From positions 1 to 41,919 of the forward strand of contig JANXQL010000138.1 in assembly GCA_025356815.1 (NCBI GenBank): a stretch of DNA of 41,919 nt, given 5' to 3'. A program made the translations under genes and the position numbers. The stretch is from Pseudomonadota bacterium (GTDB lineage: Bacteria; Pseudomonadota; Gammaproteobacteria; Steroidobacterales; Steroidobacteraceae). Positions within the stretch are counted from its first letter, which is position 1, and every line of letters begins with the position of its first letter. A model generated the notes under the pieces. It was not told the origin of the DNA. It made no database searches and was given only the letters and a program-made list of their open reading frames with translations. Shown piece after piece: positions 34,840-41,919 of the stretch.

Positions 34840-35919
34840 ATGCATCTGGGACGAACCACGTTGTCGAAATTCCTGATCCAGCAGCTGGACGGCATCGAGA
34901 ACGCGCGCGAGCTGGGCGCCCTGCTCGTCTACGTCGCCGCCGCGGTCAAGGCCATCTCGGCGATGACCGCCAAGGGCGCGCTCAGCGGAATGCATGGCAA
35001 GGTCGAGACGCAGAACGTTCACGGCGAGGTTCAGGCGAAGCTCGACGTGATCGCCAACGACGTCCTGCTGCGCAGTTCCGAGTGGGGCGGCCTGGTCGCC
35101 GGCATGGCCTCCGAGGAGGTGGACGAGCCGTACCCGATCCCGCCGCAATATCCGCGCGGCCGATTCCTGTTGATCTTCGACCCGCTCGACGGATCTTCGA
35201 ACGCCGACGTCAACGTCTCGGTCGGGACGATCTTCTCGATCCTGCGGCATGACCGTCCCGAGGCACCCCTGCTGCAGGACTACCTGCAGCAGGGGCGTGA
35301 GCAGGTCGCGGCCGGCTACGCGATCTACGGCCCGTCGACGATGCTGGTGCTGACCGTCGGCAAGGGCACGCACGGCTTCACGCTGGACCGCGAGATCGGC
35401 AACTTCATCCTGACGCACCCGCAGATGACGATTCCGGCGGACACCGGTGAGTTCGCGATCAACACCAGCAACGCGCGCTTCTGGGAGGCGCCCGTGCACC
35501 GCTACGTGACCGAATGCCAGGCCGGTCGCACCGGCGAGCGCGGCCGCGATTTCAACATGCGCTGGATCGCCTCGATGGTTGCCGAGGTCCACCGCATCCT
35601 GATCCGCGGTGGGGTGTTCATGTACCCCAAGGACACCAAGGATCCGGGCAAGCCCGGTCGGTTGCGGCTGATGTACGAGGCGAGCCCCATCGCGATGCTG
35701 ATCGAGCAGGCGGGCGGGCGCGCGAGCACCGGGCGGCAGCGACTGCTTGAGGTCAAGCCGACCGAGCTGCACCAGCGGGTGCCGGTGATCCTCGGCTCGG
35801 CCAACGAAGTCGCCCGCATCGAGCGCTACCACGTCGAACACGACGCCGGACACGACGGGCCGTTCGTTTCGCCGCTTTTCAACGAGCGTTCCCTGTTCCG
35901 CCCCGAAGCGCGCGGCTGA
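34840..35919 (+). CDS. cbbF: Class I fructose-1,6-bisphosphatase
   Basis: Removes the 1-phosphate from fructose 1,6-bisphosphate in the regenerative phase of the Calvin cycle and in gluconeogenesis. The 359 residues are longer than E. coli Fbp (332) but typical of cbb-operon enzymes. Visible are [14 protein letters not shown], the metal-binding [21 protein letters not shown] block (split motif DPLDGSS), [29 protein letters not shown], and [14 protein letters not shown]. It starts 11 bases after cbbX with GGGGAG upstream. Whether it also acts on sedoheptulose bisphosphate is unknown. Confidence 0.96.
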   Translation: MHLGRTTLSKFLIQQLDGIENARELGALLVYVAAAVKAISAMTAKGALSGMHGKVETQNVHGEVQAKLDVIANDVLLRSSEWGGLVAGMASEEVDEPYPIPPQYPRGRFLLIFDPLDGSSNADVNVSVGTIFSILRHDRPEAPLLQDYLQQGREQVAAGYAIYGPSTMLVLTVGKGTHGFTLDREIGNFILTHPQMTIPADTGEFAINTSNARFWEAPVHRYVTECQAGRTGERGRDFNMRWIASMVAEVHRILIRGGVFMYPKDTKDPGKPGRLRLMYEASPIAMLIEQAGGRASTGRQRLLEVKPTELHQRVPVILGSANEVARIERYHVEHDAGHDGPFVSPLFNERSLFRPEARG

Positions 35920-35943
35920 TGCGCCCCCGTTCCTGAGGTAGTC

Positions 35944-36834
35944 ATGTCGACCAAACATCCCATCATCGCGGTCACCGGTTCGTCCGGCGCCGGCACGACG
36001 ACGGTCATGAAGAGCTTCGCGCACATCTTCCGCCGCGAGGGGTTCAAGGCCCAGGTCATCGAAGGCGACTCGTTCCACCGCTTCGACCGGGTCGAAATGC
36101 GTGCGCGGGTCAAGGCGGCGGACGAGGGCAAGGGGCCGCAGATCAGTCACTTCGGTCCCGAGTCCAACCTGCTCGCAGAGCTCGCTGCGACCTTTGAGGA
36201 ATACGGCGCGACCGGGCACGGCAAGGTGCGCCGCTACATCCACGACGAAGTCGAGGCGAAGGAACTGGGCGGTGAGCCCGGCACTTTCACGCCGTGGGTA
36301 CCGATGACCGCTGACAGCGACCTGCTGTTCTACGAGGGCCTGCACGGCGCCTACGTGGAAGAGTCGGGCGAGGTGGACGCAGCCCGGCATGTCGACCTGC
36401 TCGTCGGGGTCGTGCCGATCATCAACCTGGAGTGGATCCAGAAGCTGCACCGCGACAAGAACCTGCGCGGCTACAGCCAGGCGGCGGTGGTGGAGACGAT
36501 CCTGCGCCGCATGCCGGACTACGTCAGCTACATCTGCCCGCAGTTCAGCCGCACACACGTCAATTTCCAGCGCGTGCCGGTGGTCGACACCAGCAACCCC
36601 TTCATTGCCAAGGATATTCCGTCGGCCGACGAGTCGATGGTGGTGATCCGCTTCGCCAATCCCAAGGGCATCGACTTCCCCTACCTGCTGTCGATGCTGG
36701 ATGATTCATGGATGAGTCGGCCTAACAACATTGTCGTCCCGGGCGGCAAGATGGGACTTGCGATGCAGCTGATCTTCACCCCGATGATTCTGCGACTGAT
36801 GGACCTGCGCAAGCGCGCACTGCGATCCGGCTGA
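35944..36834 (+). CDS. cbbP: Phosphoribulokinase
   Basis: Makes the RubisCO substrate ribulose 1,5-bisphosphate from ribulose 5-phosphate and ATP; diagnostic for the Calvin cycle. The 296 residues match the bacterial octameric class. The P-loop is GSSGAGTTTV (about 12-21), followed by EGDSFHRFDR, the HFGPESNLL and YIHDEVEA segments and LLFYEGLHG. No regulatory cysteine pair of the plant type is seen, so control is likely by NADH as in other proteobacteria. Start 24 bases after cbbF; cbbZ follows three bases after the stop. Confidence 0.97.
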   Translation: MSTKHPIIAVTGSSGAGTTTVMKSFAHIFRREGFKAQVIEGDSFHRFDRVEMRARVKAADEGKGPQISHFGPESNLLAELAATFEEYGATGHGKVRRYIHDEVEAKELGGEPGTFTPWVPMTADSDLLFYEGLHGAYVEESGEVDAARHVDLLVGVVPIINLEWIQKLHRDKNLRGYSQAAVVETILRRMPDYVSYICPQFSRTHVNFQRVPVVDTSNPFIAKDIPSADESMVVIRFANPKGIDFPYLLSMLDDSWMSRPNNIVVPGGKMGLAMQLIFTPMILRLMDLRKRALRSG

Positions 36835-36837
36835 ACG

Positions 36838-37578
36838 ATGCGTGCACACTGGCTGGGGAAACCGCTGCAGGCCGTCCTGTGGGATCTCGACGGCACGCTG
36901 CTCGATACGGCGCAGGACATTGCGTTGGCGCTGAACCGCTCGTTCCGCGACCTCGGCCTGCCGACGGTGGCGGCCGACGTGGTGCGCACCCTGATTGGCC
37001 GTGGTTCGCCCATCCTGATCGAGCGAGCCCTGGCGCTGAATGGCATCAGCGTGCACGAGGCTACGCGCGAGGCGCTGTTCATCCGCTTCGTGTTCCATTA
37101 CGAGACGCTGCAGGAGGAGGGCGAGTCGACCGCGACCGCCTACGACGGTGCCGCCGAGTCGCTCGAGTGCCTGCGGTCGGCGGGCCTGCAGCTGGCCTGC
37201 GTCACCAACAAGCAGCGGCTGCTGGCGGAGCGTTCGCTTGAGCACGCCGGCCTGCTGCGCCACCTGCACCTGGTGGTCGGCGGTGACAGCTGTGCACGCC
37301 GCAAGCCGGCGCCCGACCCGCTGTGGCACGCCTGCCGCGAGCTTGGCGTCGCGGTTGACGCGACGCTGATGGTCGGCGACTCCCTGAACGACGTGCTCGC
37401 CGCGCGTGCCGCCCCCATGCCGGTCGTCTGCGTGCCCTACGGCTACAACGAGGGCAATGATCCGCGGCTGCTCGACTGCGATGGCCGGGTCGAGACGCTC
37501 GCCGAGCTGTCGACGCTGCTTGGACTGACGGCCGCGGGGAATTCCCGGATTCCGGGGCTGGTCGAAATCCCGGTATAG
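36838..37578 (+). CDS. cbbZ: Phosphoglycolate phosphatase (HAD family)
   Basis: Dephosphorylates 2-phosphoglycolate, the waste product of RubisCO oxygenation. The 246-residue HAD hydrolase has the nucleophile motif LWDLDGTLLDTA (Asp16, Asp18), motif II CVTNKQR, Lys in RRKPAPDPL and the acidic motif MVGDSLNDVLAA. The position directly after phosphoribulokinase (3 bases) fixes the role better than sequence alone, because generic Gph proteins are similar. The end of the gene carries palindromic DNA and the likely cbbA promoter. Confidence 0.93.
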   Translation: MRAHWLGKPLQAVLWDLDGTLLDTAQDIALALNRSFRDLGLPTVAADVVRTLIGRGSPILIERALALNGISVHEATREALFIRFVFHYETLQEEGESTATAYDGAAESLECLRSAGLQLACVTNKQRLLAERSLEHAGLLRHLHLVVGGDSCARRKPAPDPLWHACRELGVAVDATLMVGDSLNDVLAARAAPMPVVCVPYGYNEGNDPRLLDCDGRVETLAELSTLLGLTAAGNSRIPGLVEIPV

Positions 37579-37579
37579 T
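37537..37579 (+). promoter_or_regulatory. Palindrome-rich internal promoter region before cbbA
   Basis: GGGAATTCCC (37537-37546) and CCGGATTCCGG (37545-37555) are perfect overlapping palindromes inside the end of cbbZ, followed by TATAGT (37574-37579) in the context CGGTATAGTTGCCG. The wider 84-base gap to cbbA and this -10 suggest separate transcription of the aldolase gene, useful when glycolysis or gluconeogenesis runs without CO2 fixation. Confidence 0.4.
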
Positions 37580-37662
37580 TGCCGCGCTGGCCGCCACGGA
37601 CGCCATCGGGTCCGGTCGGGCGGTGCTGTACATTCGTTCAATCGCCAACCGAGGACCTATCC

Positions 37663-38700
37663 ATGGCGCTCATTTCGCTCCGGCAACTGCTCGATCACGC
37701 TGCGGAACACGACTACGGCGTGCCTGCGTTCAACGTCAACAACGTGGAGCAGGTCCGCGCGATTATGGACGCCGCCGAACTGACCCGCAGCCCGGTGATC
37801 CTTCAGGCCTCCGCCGGCGCGCGCAAGTACGCAGGCGAGACGTACCTGCGCCACGTCGTCCTGGCGGCGGTCGAGGCTCATCCGGACATCCCGATCGTGC
37901 TGCACCAGGACCACGGCACTTCGCCGGCCGTGTGCCAGTCGTCGATCCGCTCGGGGTTCACCAGCGTGATGATGGACGGCTCGCTCAAGAGCGACGGCAA
38001 GACCCCGGCGGACTACGAATACAACGTCCGCACCACTCAACTGGTCGTGCAGATGGCCCACTGCATCGGCGTGTCGGTCGAAGGCGAGCTCGGCTGTCTC
38101 GGCTCGCTGGAGACAGGCGAGGCGGGCGAGGAGGACGGCCATGGCGCCGAGGGCAAGCTGACCCACGACATGCTGCTCACCGACCCGGTGCAGGCCAAGG
38201 ACTTCGTCGCCAAGACCGGCGTCGACGCGCTCGCGATCGCGATCGGCACCAGCCACGGCGCGTACAAGTTCACGCGCAAGCCGACCGGCGACATCCTCGC
38301 GATCGACCGCATCCGCCAGATCCACGAGGCGATCCCGAACACGCACCTGGTCATGCACGGTTCCTCCAGCGTGCCGCAGGAGTGGCTCGCCATCATCCGC
38401 GAGTACGGCGGCAAGATGAAGGAGACCTACGGCGTGCCGGTCGAGGAGATCCAGCGCGGCATCAAGCACGGGGTGCGCAAGATCAATATCGACACCGACA
38501 TTCGCCTCGCGATGACCGGTGCGATCCGCAAGGTGCTGTTCACCGACCCGAGCGAGTTCGATCCGCGCAAGCTGCTCGGACCTGCGATCAAGGCGGCCGC
38601 CGGCATCTGCAAGGACCGCTTCGAGGCGTTCGGAACGGCCGGTCAGGCCGACCGCATCAAGCCGATGCCGCTCGAGGCAGTCGCCAAGCGCTACGGCTGA
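37663..38700 (+). CDS. cbbA: Class II fructose-bisphosphate aldolase (CbbA type)
   Basis: Zinc enzyme joining DHAP with glyceraldehyde 3-phosphate (or erythrose 4-phosphate) in the Calvin cycle and central metabolism. The 345 residues contain the metal site HQDHGTS (His81, catalytic Asp83, His84), [19 protein letters not shown] and VMHGSSS, and the phosphate-binding NIDTDIRLA. The C-terminus [13 protein letters not shown] is typical of the CbbA subgroup. ATG 37663 is preceded by GAGGA. Last gene of the cbb cluster; transketolase, epimerase and glyceraldehyde-phosphate genes are not in the window. Confidence 0.97.
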   Translation: MALISLRQLLDHAAEHDYGVPAFNVNNVEQVRAIMDAAELTRSPVILQASAGARKYAGETYLRHVVLAAVEAHPDIPIVLHQDHGTSPAVCQSSIRSGFTSVMMDGSLKSDGKTPADYEYNVRTTQLVVQMAHCIGVSVEGELGCLGSLETGEAGEEDGHGAEGKLTHDMLLTDPVQAKDFVAKTGVDALAIAIGTSHGAYKFTRKPTGDILAIDRIRQIHEAIPNTHLVMHGSSSVPQEWLAIIREYGGKMKETYGVPVEEIQRGIKHGVRKINIDTDIRLAMTGAIRKVLFTDPSEFDPRKLLGPAIKAAAGICKDRFEAFGTAGQADRIKPMPLEAVAKRYG

Positions 38701-39127
38701 ACGTGCCTGCCCGATGGCGAAACCCTTCGCCACCGGGCTCGGCCGCCGCCGCCGGCGGTTTCCGGAACGCGTGACTCGCGACGCCTGAAGCTCCGCCGAA
38801 TTCGCGCGCAGGCGCATACCCCGTCCGCGTCTTCGGTCGACCGCGGGCGCCATGGCGGCCGTCCGTCGCCGTGCGCAACTACACTTTCTGCGCGCCGTGG
38901 TCCGTACGGCAGGCCGCACGCGCAAGCACTTCTTCCCACGCGGACAGATCTGAACACGCTGCTTGCGATGGCCGGCGGGCGGCGTCGCTCATCGATGACG
39001 ACGGCTTCACGTTCCTGGCCGCCCGGGGGAATACAATAGGACGATACGCGACTACCGCGTCCTGCCGCCGACCACCCGCCCATGGGCTGCGGCGACGGCG
39101 GGCAAACCCTCAAGAGGAGAAACCCAC
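38701..39127. other. Intergenic region after cbbA, no gene seen
   Basis: 427 bases between cbbA and the small exported protein. Frames are short with no family resemblance. A TACAAT (39032-39037) about 90 bases before the next start codon could be a -10 box, with no good -35. I see no terminator with a T-run after cbbA. Confidence 0.4.
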
Positions 39128-39577
39128 GTGAAGATTCCCCTGATTGCCGCGACGCTGATGGTCATGAGCGCGCCCGCGTTTGCCGGTGACCTATCCGTGT
39201 CGATCGGCGTTAACGAACCCGGCTTCTACGGACAGATCAACATCGGTGACTATCCGCGTCCCTCCGTGGTCTACGCGCAGCCGATGATCATCGAGCGCGG
39301 CCCGCGGTACGTCGAGGCCGAACCGATGTATCTGCATGTGCCGCCGGGGCACGAAAAGCACTGGAAGCAACATTGCGCCGAGTACCAGGCCTGCGGCCGG
39401 CGCGTGTACTTTGTCCAGGACGGCTGGTATCGCAACGAGTATGCCCGCCGTCACGAAGGTCGCGGCCAGGAGAGGCGCGAGGATCGGCGCGACGACCGTG
39501 GTCATGGCAAGGGCCACGACAAGGGTCACGGTCACGGCCACGACGACGACCAGCGTGGGGGTGGCCGCGACGATTGA
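39128..39577 (+). CDS. Small exported protein with a His/Asp/Arg-rich tail
   Basis: The 149-residue precursor has a signal peptide (cleaved near AFA-GD, about 19). The middle part (GFYGQINIGDYPRPSV, PPGHEKHWKQHCAEYQACGRRVYFV) resembles a conserved uncharacterised periplasmic protein seen in many beta- and gammaproteobacteria; two Cys (in QHC and QAC) probably form a disulfide. From about residue 109 it is low-complexity, with repeated GHGKGHDKGHGHGHDDD-like units that could bind divalent metals. A good GAGGAG site lies upstream. The function is unknown, and the metal-binding idea is an inference from composition. Confidence 0.8.
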   Translation: MKIPLIAATLMVMSAPAFAGDLSVSIGVNEPGFYGQINIGDYPRPSVVYAQPMIIERGPRYVEAEPMYLHVPPGHEKHWKQHCAEYQACGRRVYFVQDGWYRNEYARRHEGRGQERREDRRDDRGHGKGHDKGHGHGHDDDQRGGGRDD

Positions 39578-39586
39578 GCTGCCTCG

Positions 39587-40552
39587 CTACGGCGCCGGGC
39601 AACCGGTGTCCGTGGCGCCGGCCGCCGACTGACGTATTTCTTTGGCGCTGTCGGCAACGCTCGCCTCGAGCGACGTCCCCGTCGCGTTCTTGAGGGCAAG
39701 TTCGATCTCCGCGCGCGCTGCGGCAACACAGCCCCGGCGCGCCAGCAACAGCGCCCGGTTGTTTCGGGCTGCGGCGTCGCCTGGGCGACGCCTTACGGCT
39801 TCCGCGAACGCGTCCTCTGCAGCCCGATCCTCCTTGCGCATCAGCCGAAGATTGCCAAGCGCCAACCACACCAGCGATTCATCGGGCCAACGGGCAACGG
39901 CGGCGTCGAATGCAGGACCTGCCACCGAAGGTCCGGTGCTCGCCGCCAAGGCCTGCGCCGCGACCACGTAGTCCGCGGCAGTCGCGGTCACCGGCACTTC
40001 GCCGGGCCGCAGCACGACCATCGCCCAGGACCCGCCGCGGCGCCAGGTGCCGTCGAATCGTGCTGCAGCGAGTAGCTCGCGTCGCGTCGTGCCGGTGCGG
40101 AGCACGAACCGGTCGCTCGCGCGCTGGTAGCCGATCACGACCGCGTAGTGCCACAACGGCGCCCGCGAGAGCCCGAAGTTCTGCAGCACCAGTACCGGTC
40201 GCCCGGCCTCGAGTTCGCGCACGAGCGCAGGCAGGGTAGGGGCAAGCGTGTAGGGCAGGCGGCCGTGACGGCGCGCCGCGGCCTGCAGTTCTGCCTGCAG
40301 GCTTCCCTTGAGGCCGGGTGTGTACACCTCGTGCGAGAGCACCTCGGGCGCGACGTCCAGTCCCGATGCACCGAGGGTCATGGCCAGCGAAGCTGGTCCG
40401 CACTGGTGCTCGGTCTGCGCGAAGAACGGCACATCGGCCAGTTCCAGCCGCTCCTGGACGGCGTCAGCTTCGCGCAGGCGTACCGTCGTGCATCCCGACG
40501 CCGCGACCAGCAGCAGGCAGGCTGCTGGCAGCCGGCGCAGCGGCGCTATCAA
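39587..40552 (-). CDS. PA2778-type C39-like cysteine peptidase with TPR domain (lipoprotein)
   Basis: 321 residues: a lipoprotein signal (LVAASGC, Cys21), a papain-like C39-type domain (about 35-170) with catalytic Cys51 in EHQCGPASLAM and His135 in PLWHYAVVIGY, then TPR-like helices (about 205-300; AFAEAVRRRPGDAAARNNRALLLARRG). Unlike bacteriocin-exporting C39 proteins it has no ABC transporter. The family is known as PA2778-type; its role is undetermined. The TTG start at 40552 overlaps the stop of the partner gene (TTGA), so the two are translationally coupled and probably work together. Confidence 0.85.
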   Translation of the reverse strand: MIAPLRRLPAACLLLVAASGCTTVRLREADAVQERLELADVPFFAQTEHQCGPASLAMTLGASGLDVAPEVLSHEVYTPGLKGSLQAELQAAARRHGRLPYTLAPTLPALVRELEAGRPVLVLQNFGLSRAPLWHYAVVIGYQRASDRFVLRTGTTRRELLAAARFDGTWRRGGSWAMVVLRPGEVPVTATAADYVVAAQALAASTGPSVAGPAFDAAVARWPDESLVWLALGNLRLMRKEDRAAEDAFAEAVRRRPGDAAARNNRALLLARRGCVAAARAEIELALKNATGTSLEASVADSAKEIRQSAAGATDTGCPAP

Positions 40553-40947
40553 CGACGATGATGGAAGACGTGGATGACGTCGAGGTAATCGAGGAGCAGC
40601 AGCACGACGAACACCACGCCGATCAGCGCGAACAGGCCACCGTCGCCGCCGGCAGGCAGCTGGTCGGCCTTGACCGACAGCTGGGCGAGGTCCGCGTCGC
40701 TGAGCGCGGCAGCGCGCTGCAGGGCATCGACTGGATCAACGCCGAGCGACTGCAGACGCTGCGCCACATCCTGCCGCGAGAACATGGTACGGACCTTCGC
40801 GAGATTCTCGGCACGGCTGGTCTGCTGCGCCACGGTGTCCGTCGCGATCATGGCGGCATAGGCGTTGACGGGCAGGGCAGCGGCGAGGAACGCGGTAACG
40901 ACGACGCTGGCGATGACGCGAGCGGGCAGGGAATGGCAGGTCTTCAT
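40549..40947 (-). CDS. PA2779-type small membrane protein
   Basis: 132 residues: an N-terminal signal or anchor (VIASVVVTAFLAAALPVNAYA), a helical acidic middle (about 38-95; MFSRQDVAQRLQSLGVDPVDALQRAAALSDADLAQL), and a C-terminal hydrophobic helix (LFALIGVVFVVLLLLDYLDVI) ending HVFHHRR. This is the form of the PA2779-type family, almost always encoded next to the PA2778-type peptidase. The function is unknown; it could be the peptidase's substrate or anchor. I chose ATG 40947-40945 because the signal begins there, with AGAAGG upstream. Confidence 0.82.
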   Translation of the reverse strand: MKTCHSLPARVIASVVVTAFLAAALPVNAYAAMIATDTVAQQTSRAENLAKVRTMFSRQDVAQRLQSLGVDPVDALQRAAALSDADLAQLSVKADQLPAGGDGGLFALIGVVFVVLLLLDYLDVIHVFHHRR

Positions 40948-41866
40948 ATTATTTGGAACCTTCTCAATCAATGCGCCTTCGGGCGCGGAATGTAGGGCAG
41001 CGGACACAGGCCCGCCGGCGGCCGTCTTACAGCCACCTGAGCGCCGCAGTGTCCGCGATGGCAGGCCCTGCTTCAACGCGACCGGCGTCGGCCATTGGCG
41101 ACAGGCCTCGGGGGCCGGGCAGCGGATTCGGCGTTGCCGGGGCTTGCCGGGATGGAGGCAAGCCCGAGACCGGCCGACCGGCCGACCGGCACGCAGCCTG
41201 CCGTGATCGCACGCGCCGCTCGCGGGGCCGGGAGCGGACGCAGCGGAACCGGGAAGGTTCGCAATCGCGTCGATTCCAGTTGTGAGTGGGCTGGCGCACC
41301 GACTCGCGAGCCGAGACGTAGTGGAATCGCTGCTTGGACTACCGCCATCGGACTCTAGCGTCCCCCGCGAGTCTGCCATGCAGATGCGGCTCCGCGGGAG
41401 GCCTGACCGAGGCCTTCCATTGTCCGCCATCGAGGAGATGGAGGTCGCAACCCGTGGCAAGGTCGACGATACGACCGACCCGGAGACGAGGACCGAGGCG
41501 TCTGCCCGGAGCCACCTTGCAAGATTTCAATCGGCTTCCTGATCGCCAATACTGGACGCTCGCGGGCGGCGACCCAACGAGGATCGGCGGTTCCTCCTAC
41601 CGCGACCCCGCCGCGCCCTACGCACTGCTCGCGAAGCCGGGGTGCGTTCTGGTTTGCCTGCCCGAGAGCCCGATTCTATCGCTGGCCCGGGTTCAACTCG
41701 CCCGCGATACCAGCGCGCGCGGTACGCTGCGCGGCGAGTCGAGCTGGCTGCCACATGGGAACCGCGGACTGAGACTGGCTGTATGCCGCGTCCAGCGTCG
41801 ATTTTAATGAGTCGGTTGCGAGTGGCGACTATCCGGCCGCCGGTCTAGAGTGCAATCCACGCGCAG
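40948..41866. other. Region without supportable genes
   Basis: About 920 bases. The open frames present, including one of 157 codons at 41334-41807, have mixed codon use and no resemblance to known proteins. The region may be decayed coding or accessory DNA. Its only distinct element is a short GACCGGCC tandem array. Confidence 0.4.
41168..41190 (+). repeat. Short tandem repeat GACCGGCC, nearly three units
   Basis: Two exact 8-base units and a third of seven bases follow each other directly. The unit is part-palindromic (GGCC core). It is too short to be more than local slippage. Confidence 0.7.
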
Positions 41867-41919
41867 GTGCTTGGCAGAAGAACGCTGGGCCTGGCGTCGC
41901 AGGCGGCACTGTTGGTGGC
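41867..41919 (+). CDS. Possible 5' end of a protein with a signal-like N-terminus (runs off right edge)
   Basis: From GTG 41867 the frame stays open to the edge, giving LGRRTLGLASQAALLV after the first residue, which looks like a basic-plus-hydrophobic export signal. A TAG stop lies seven codons upstream, and no ribosome site is clear. GGTCTAGAGTGC just before resembles the -10 region of the cytochrome c gene. The evidence is thin. Confidence 0.25.
   Translation, partial: MLGRRTLGLASQAALLV

Noticed and set aside
34726-36558. Minus-strand 610-codon frame opposite cbbX-cbbF-cbbP
   Set aside because: It is antisense to three well-supported genes and has no family resemblance.
41168-41190. Start of a CRISPR-like array
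   Set aside because: The units are 8 bases, adjacent without spacers and number fewer than three.
41334-41807. 157-codon plus-strand frame near the right end
   Set aside because: Mixed codon use, no ribosome site and no family resemblance.

Overview
This is a GC-rich (roughly 65-70%) proteobacterial chromosome segment. The most likely source is a gammaproteobacterium: uvrC-pgsA is followed by tRNA-Gly(GCC) and tRNA-Cys(GCA), as in the E. coli uvrC-pgsA-glyW-cysT-leuZ neighbourhood. There is also a System I (Ccm) cytochrome c maturation operon, an S46 dipeptidyl-peptidase and a PA2778/PA2779-type pair. A betaproteobacterium cannot be excluded. I see no rRNA, IS element, prophage or CRISPR array. 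The genes suggest a metabolically flexible organism that can fix CO2 by the Calvin cycle (form IC RubisCO), grow on C2 units through the glyoxylate shunt, oxidise acyl-CoAs and make c-type cytochromes.

Layout. 1-646: a pseudouridine synthase (minus strand) at the left edge. 715-3678: aceB-aceA. 3717-6432: uvrC, pgsA, tRNA-Gly, tRNA-Cys. 6433-7960: a lower-GC stretch with one unknown gene, bounded by two diverged direct copies of the tRNA-Cys 3' half plus its downstream flank, so probably an old insertion or duplication. 7961-13976 (all minus): ornithine cyclodeaminase, arginase, then a tight operon of a class II aldolase/short-chain dehydrogenase fusion, mtnP and mtnA. 14136-15098: a divergent AsnC-type regulator, a small cytochrome c, and tRNA-Leu(UAA) on the minus strand. 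15152-20462: an unknown exported protein, a metallophosphoesterase lipoprotein, an SDR, an acyl-CoA dehydrogenase and a CBS-domain protein. 20571-28614: ccmABCDEFGHI and an MFS-like transporter. 28760-30850: an S46 peptidase. 30893-38700: cbbR divergent from cbbL-cbbS-cbbX-cbbF-cbbP-cbbZ-cbbA. 39128-40947: a small exported protein, then a C39-like peptidase/TPR lipoprotein and its PA2779-type partner. 40948-41919: mostly without recognisable genes.

The most interesting system is the aldolase/dehydrogenase-mtnP-mtnA operon. MtnP and MtnA turn methylthioadenosine (or 5'-deoxyadenosine) into a 5-substituted ribulose 1-phosphate. A fused aldolase and reductase/dehydrogenase could then cut it to dihydroxyacetone phosphate plus an aldehyde and process the aldehyde on the same chain. 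This would be a one-polypeptide form of the DHAP shunt. It is inferred from gene context and domains, not proven. The second notable point is a rearranged tRNA locus: tRNA-Cys has a decayed partial copy 1331 bp away, and the tRNA-Leu(UAA) that normally follows it lies 8.6 kb away in inverted orientation.
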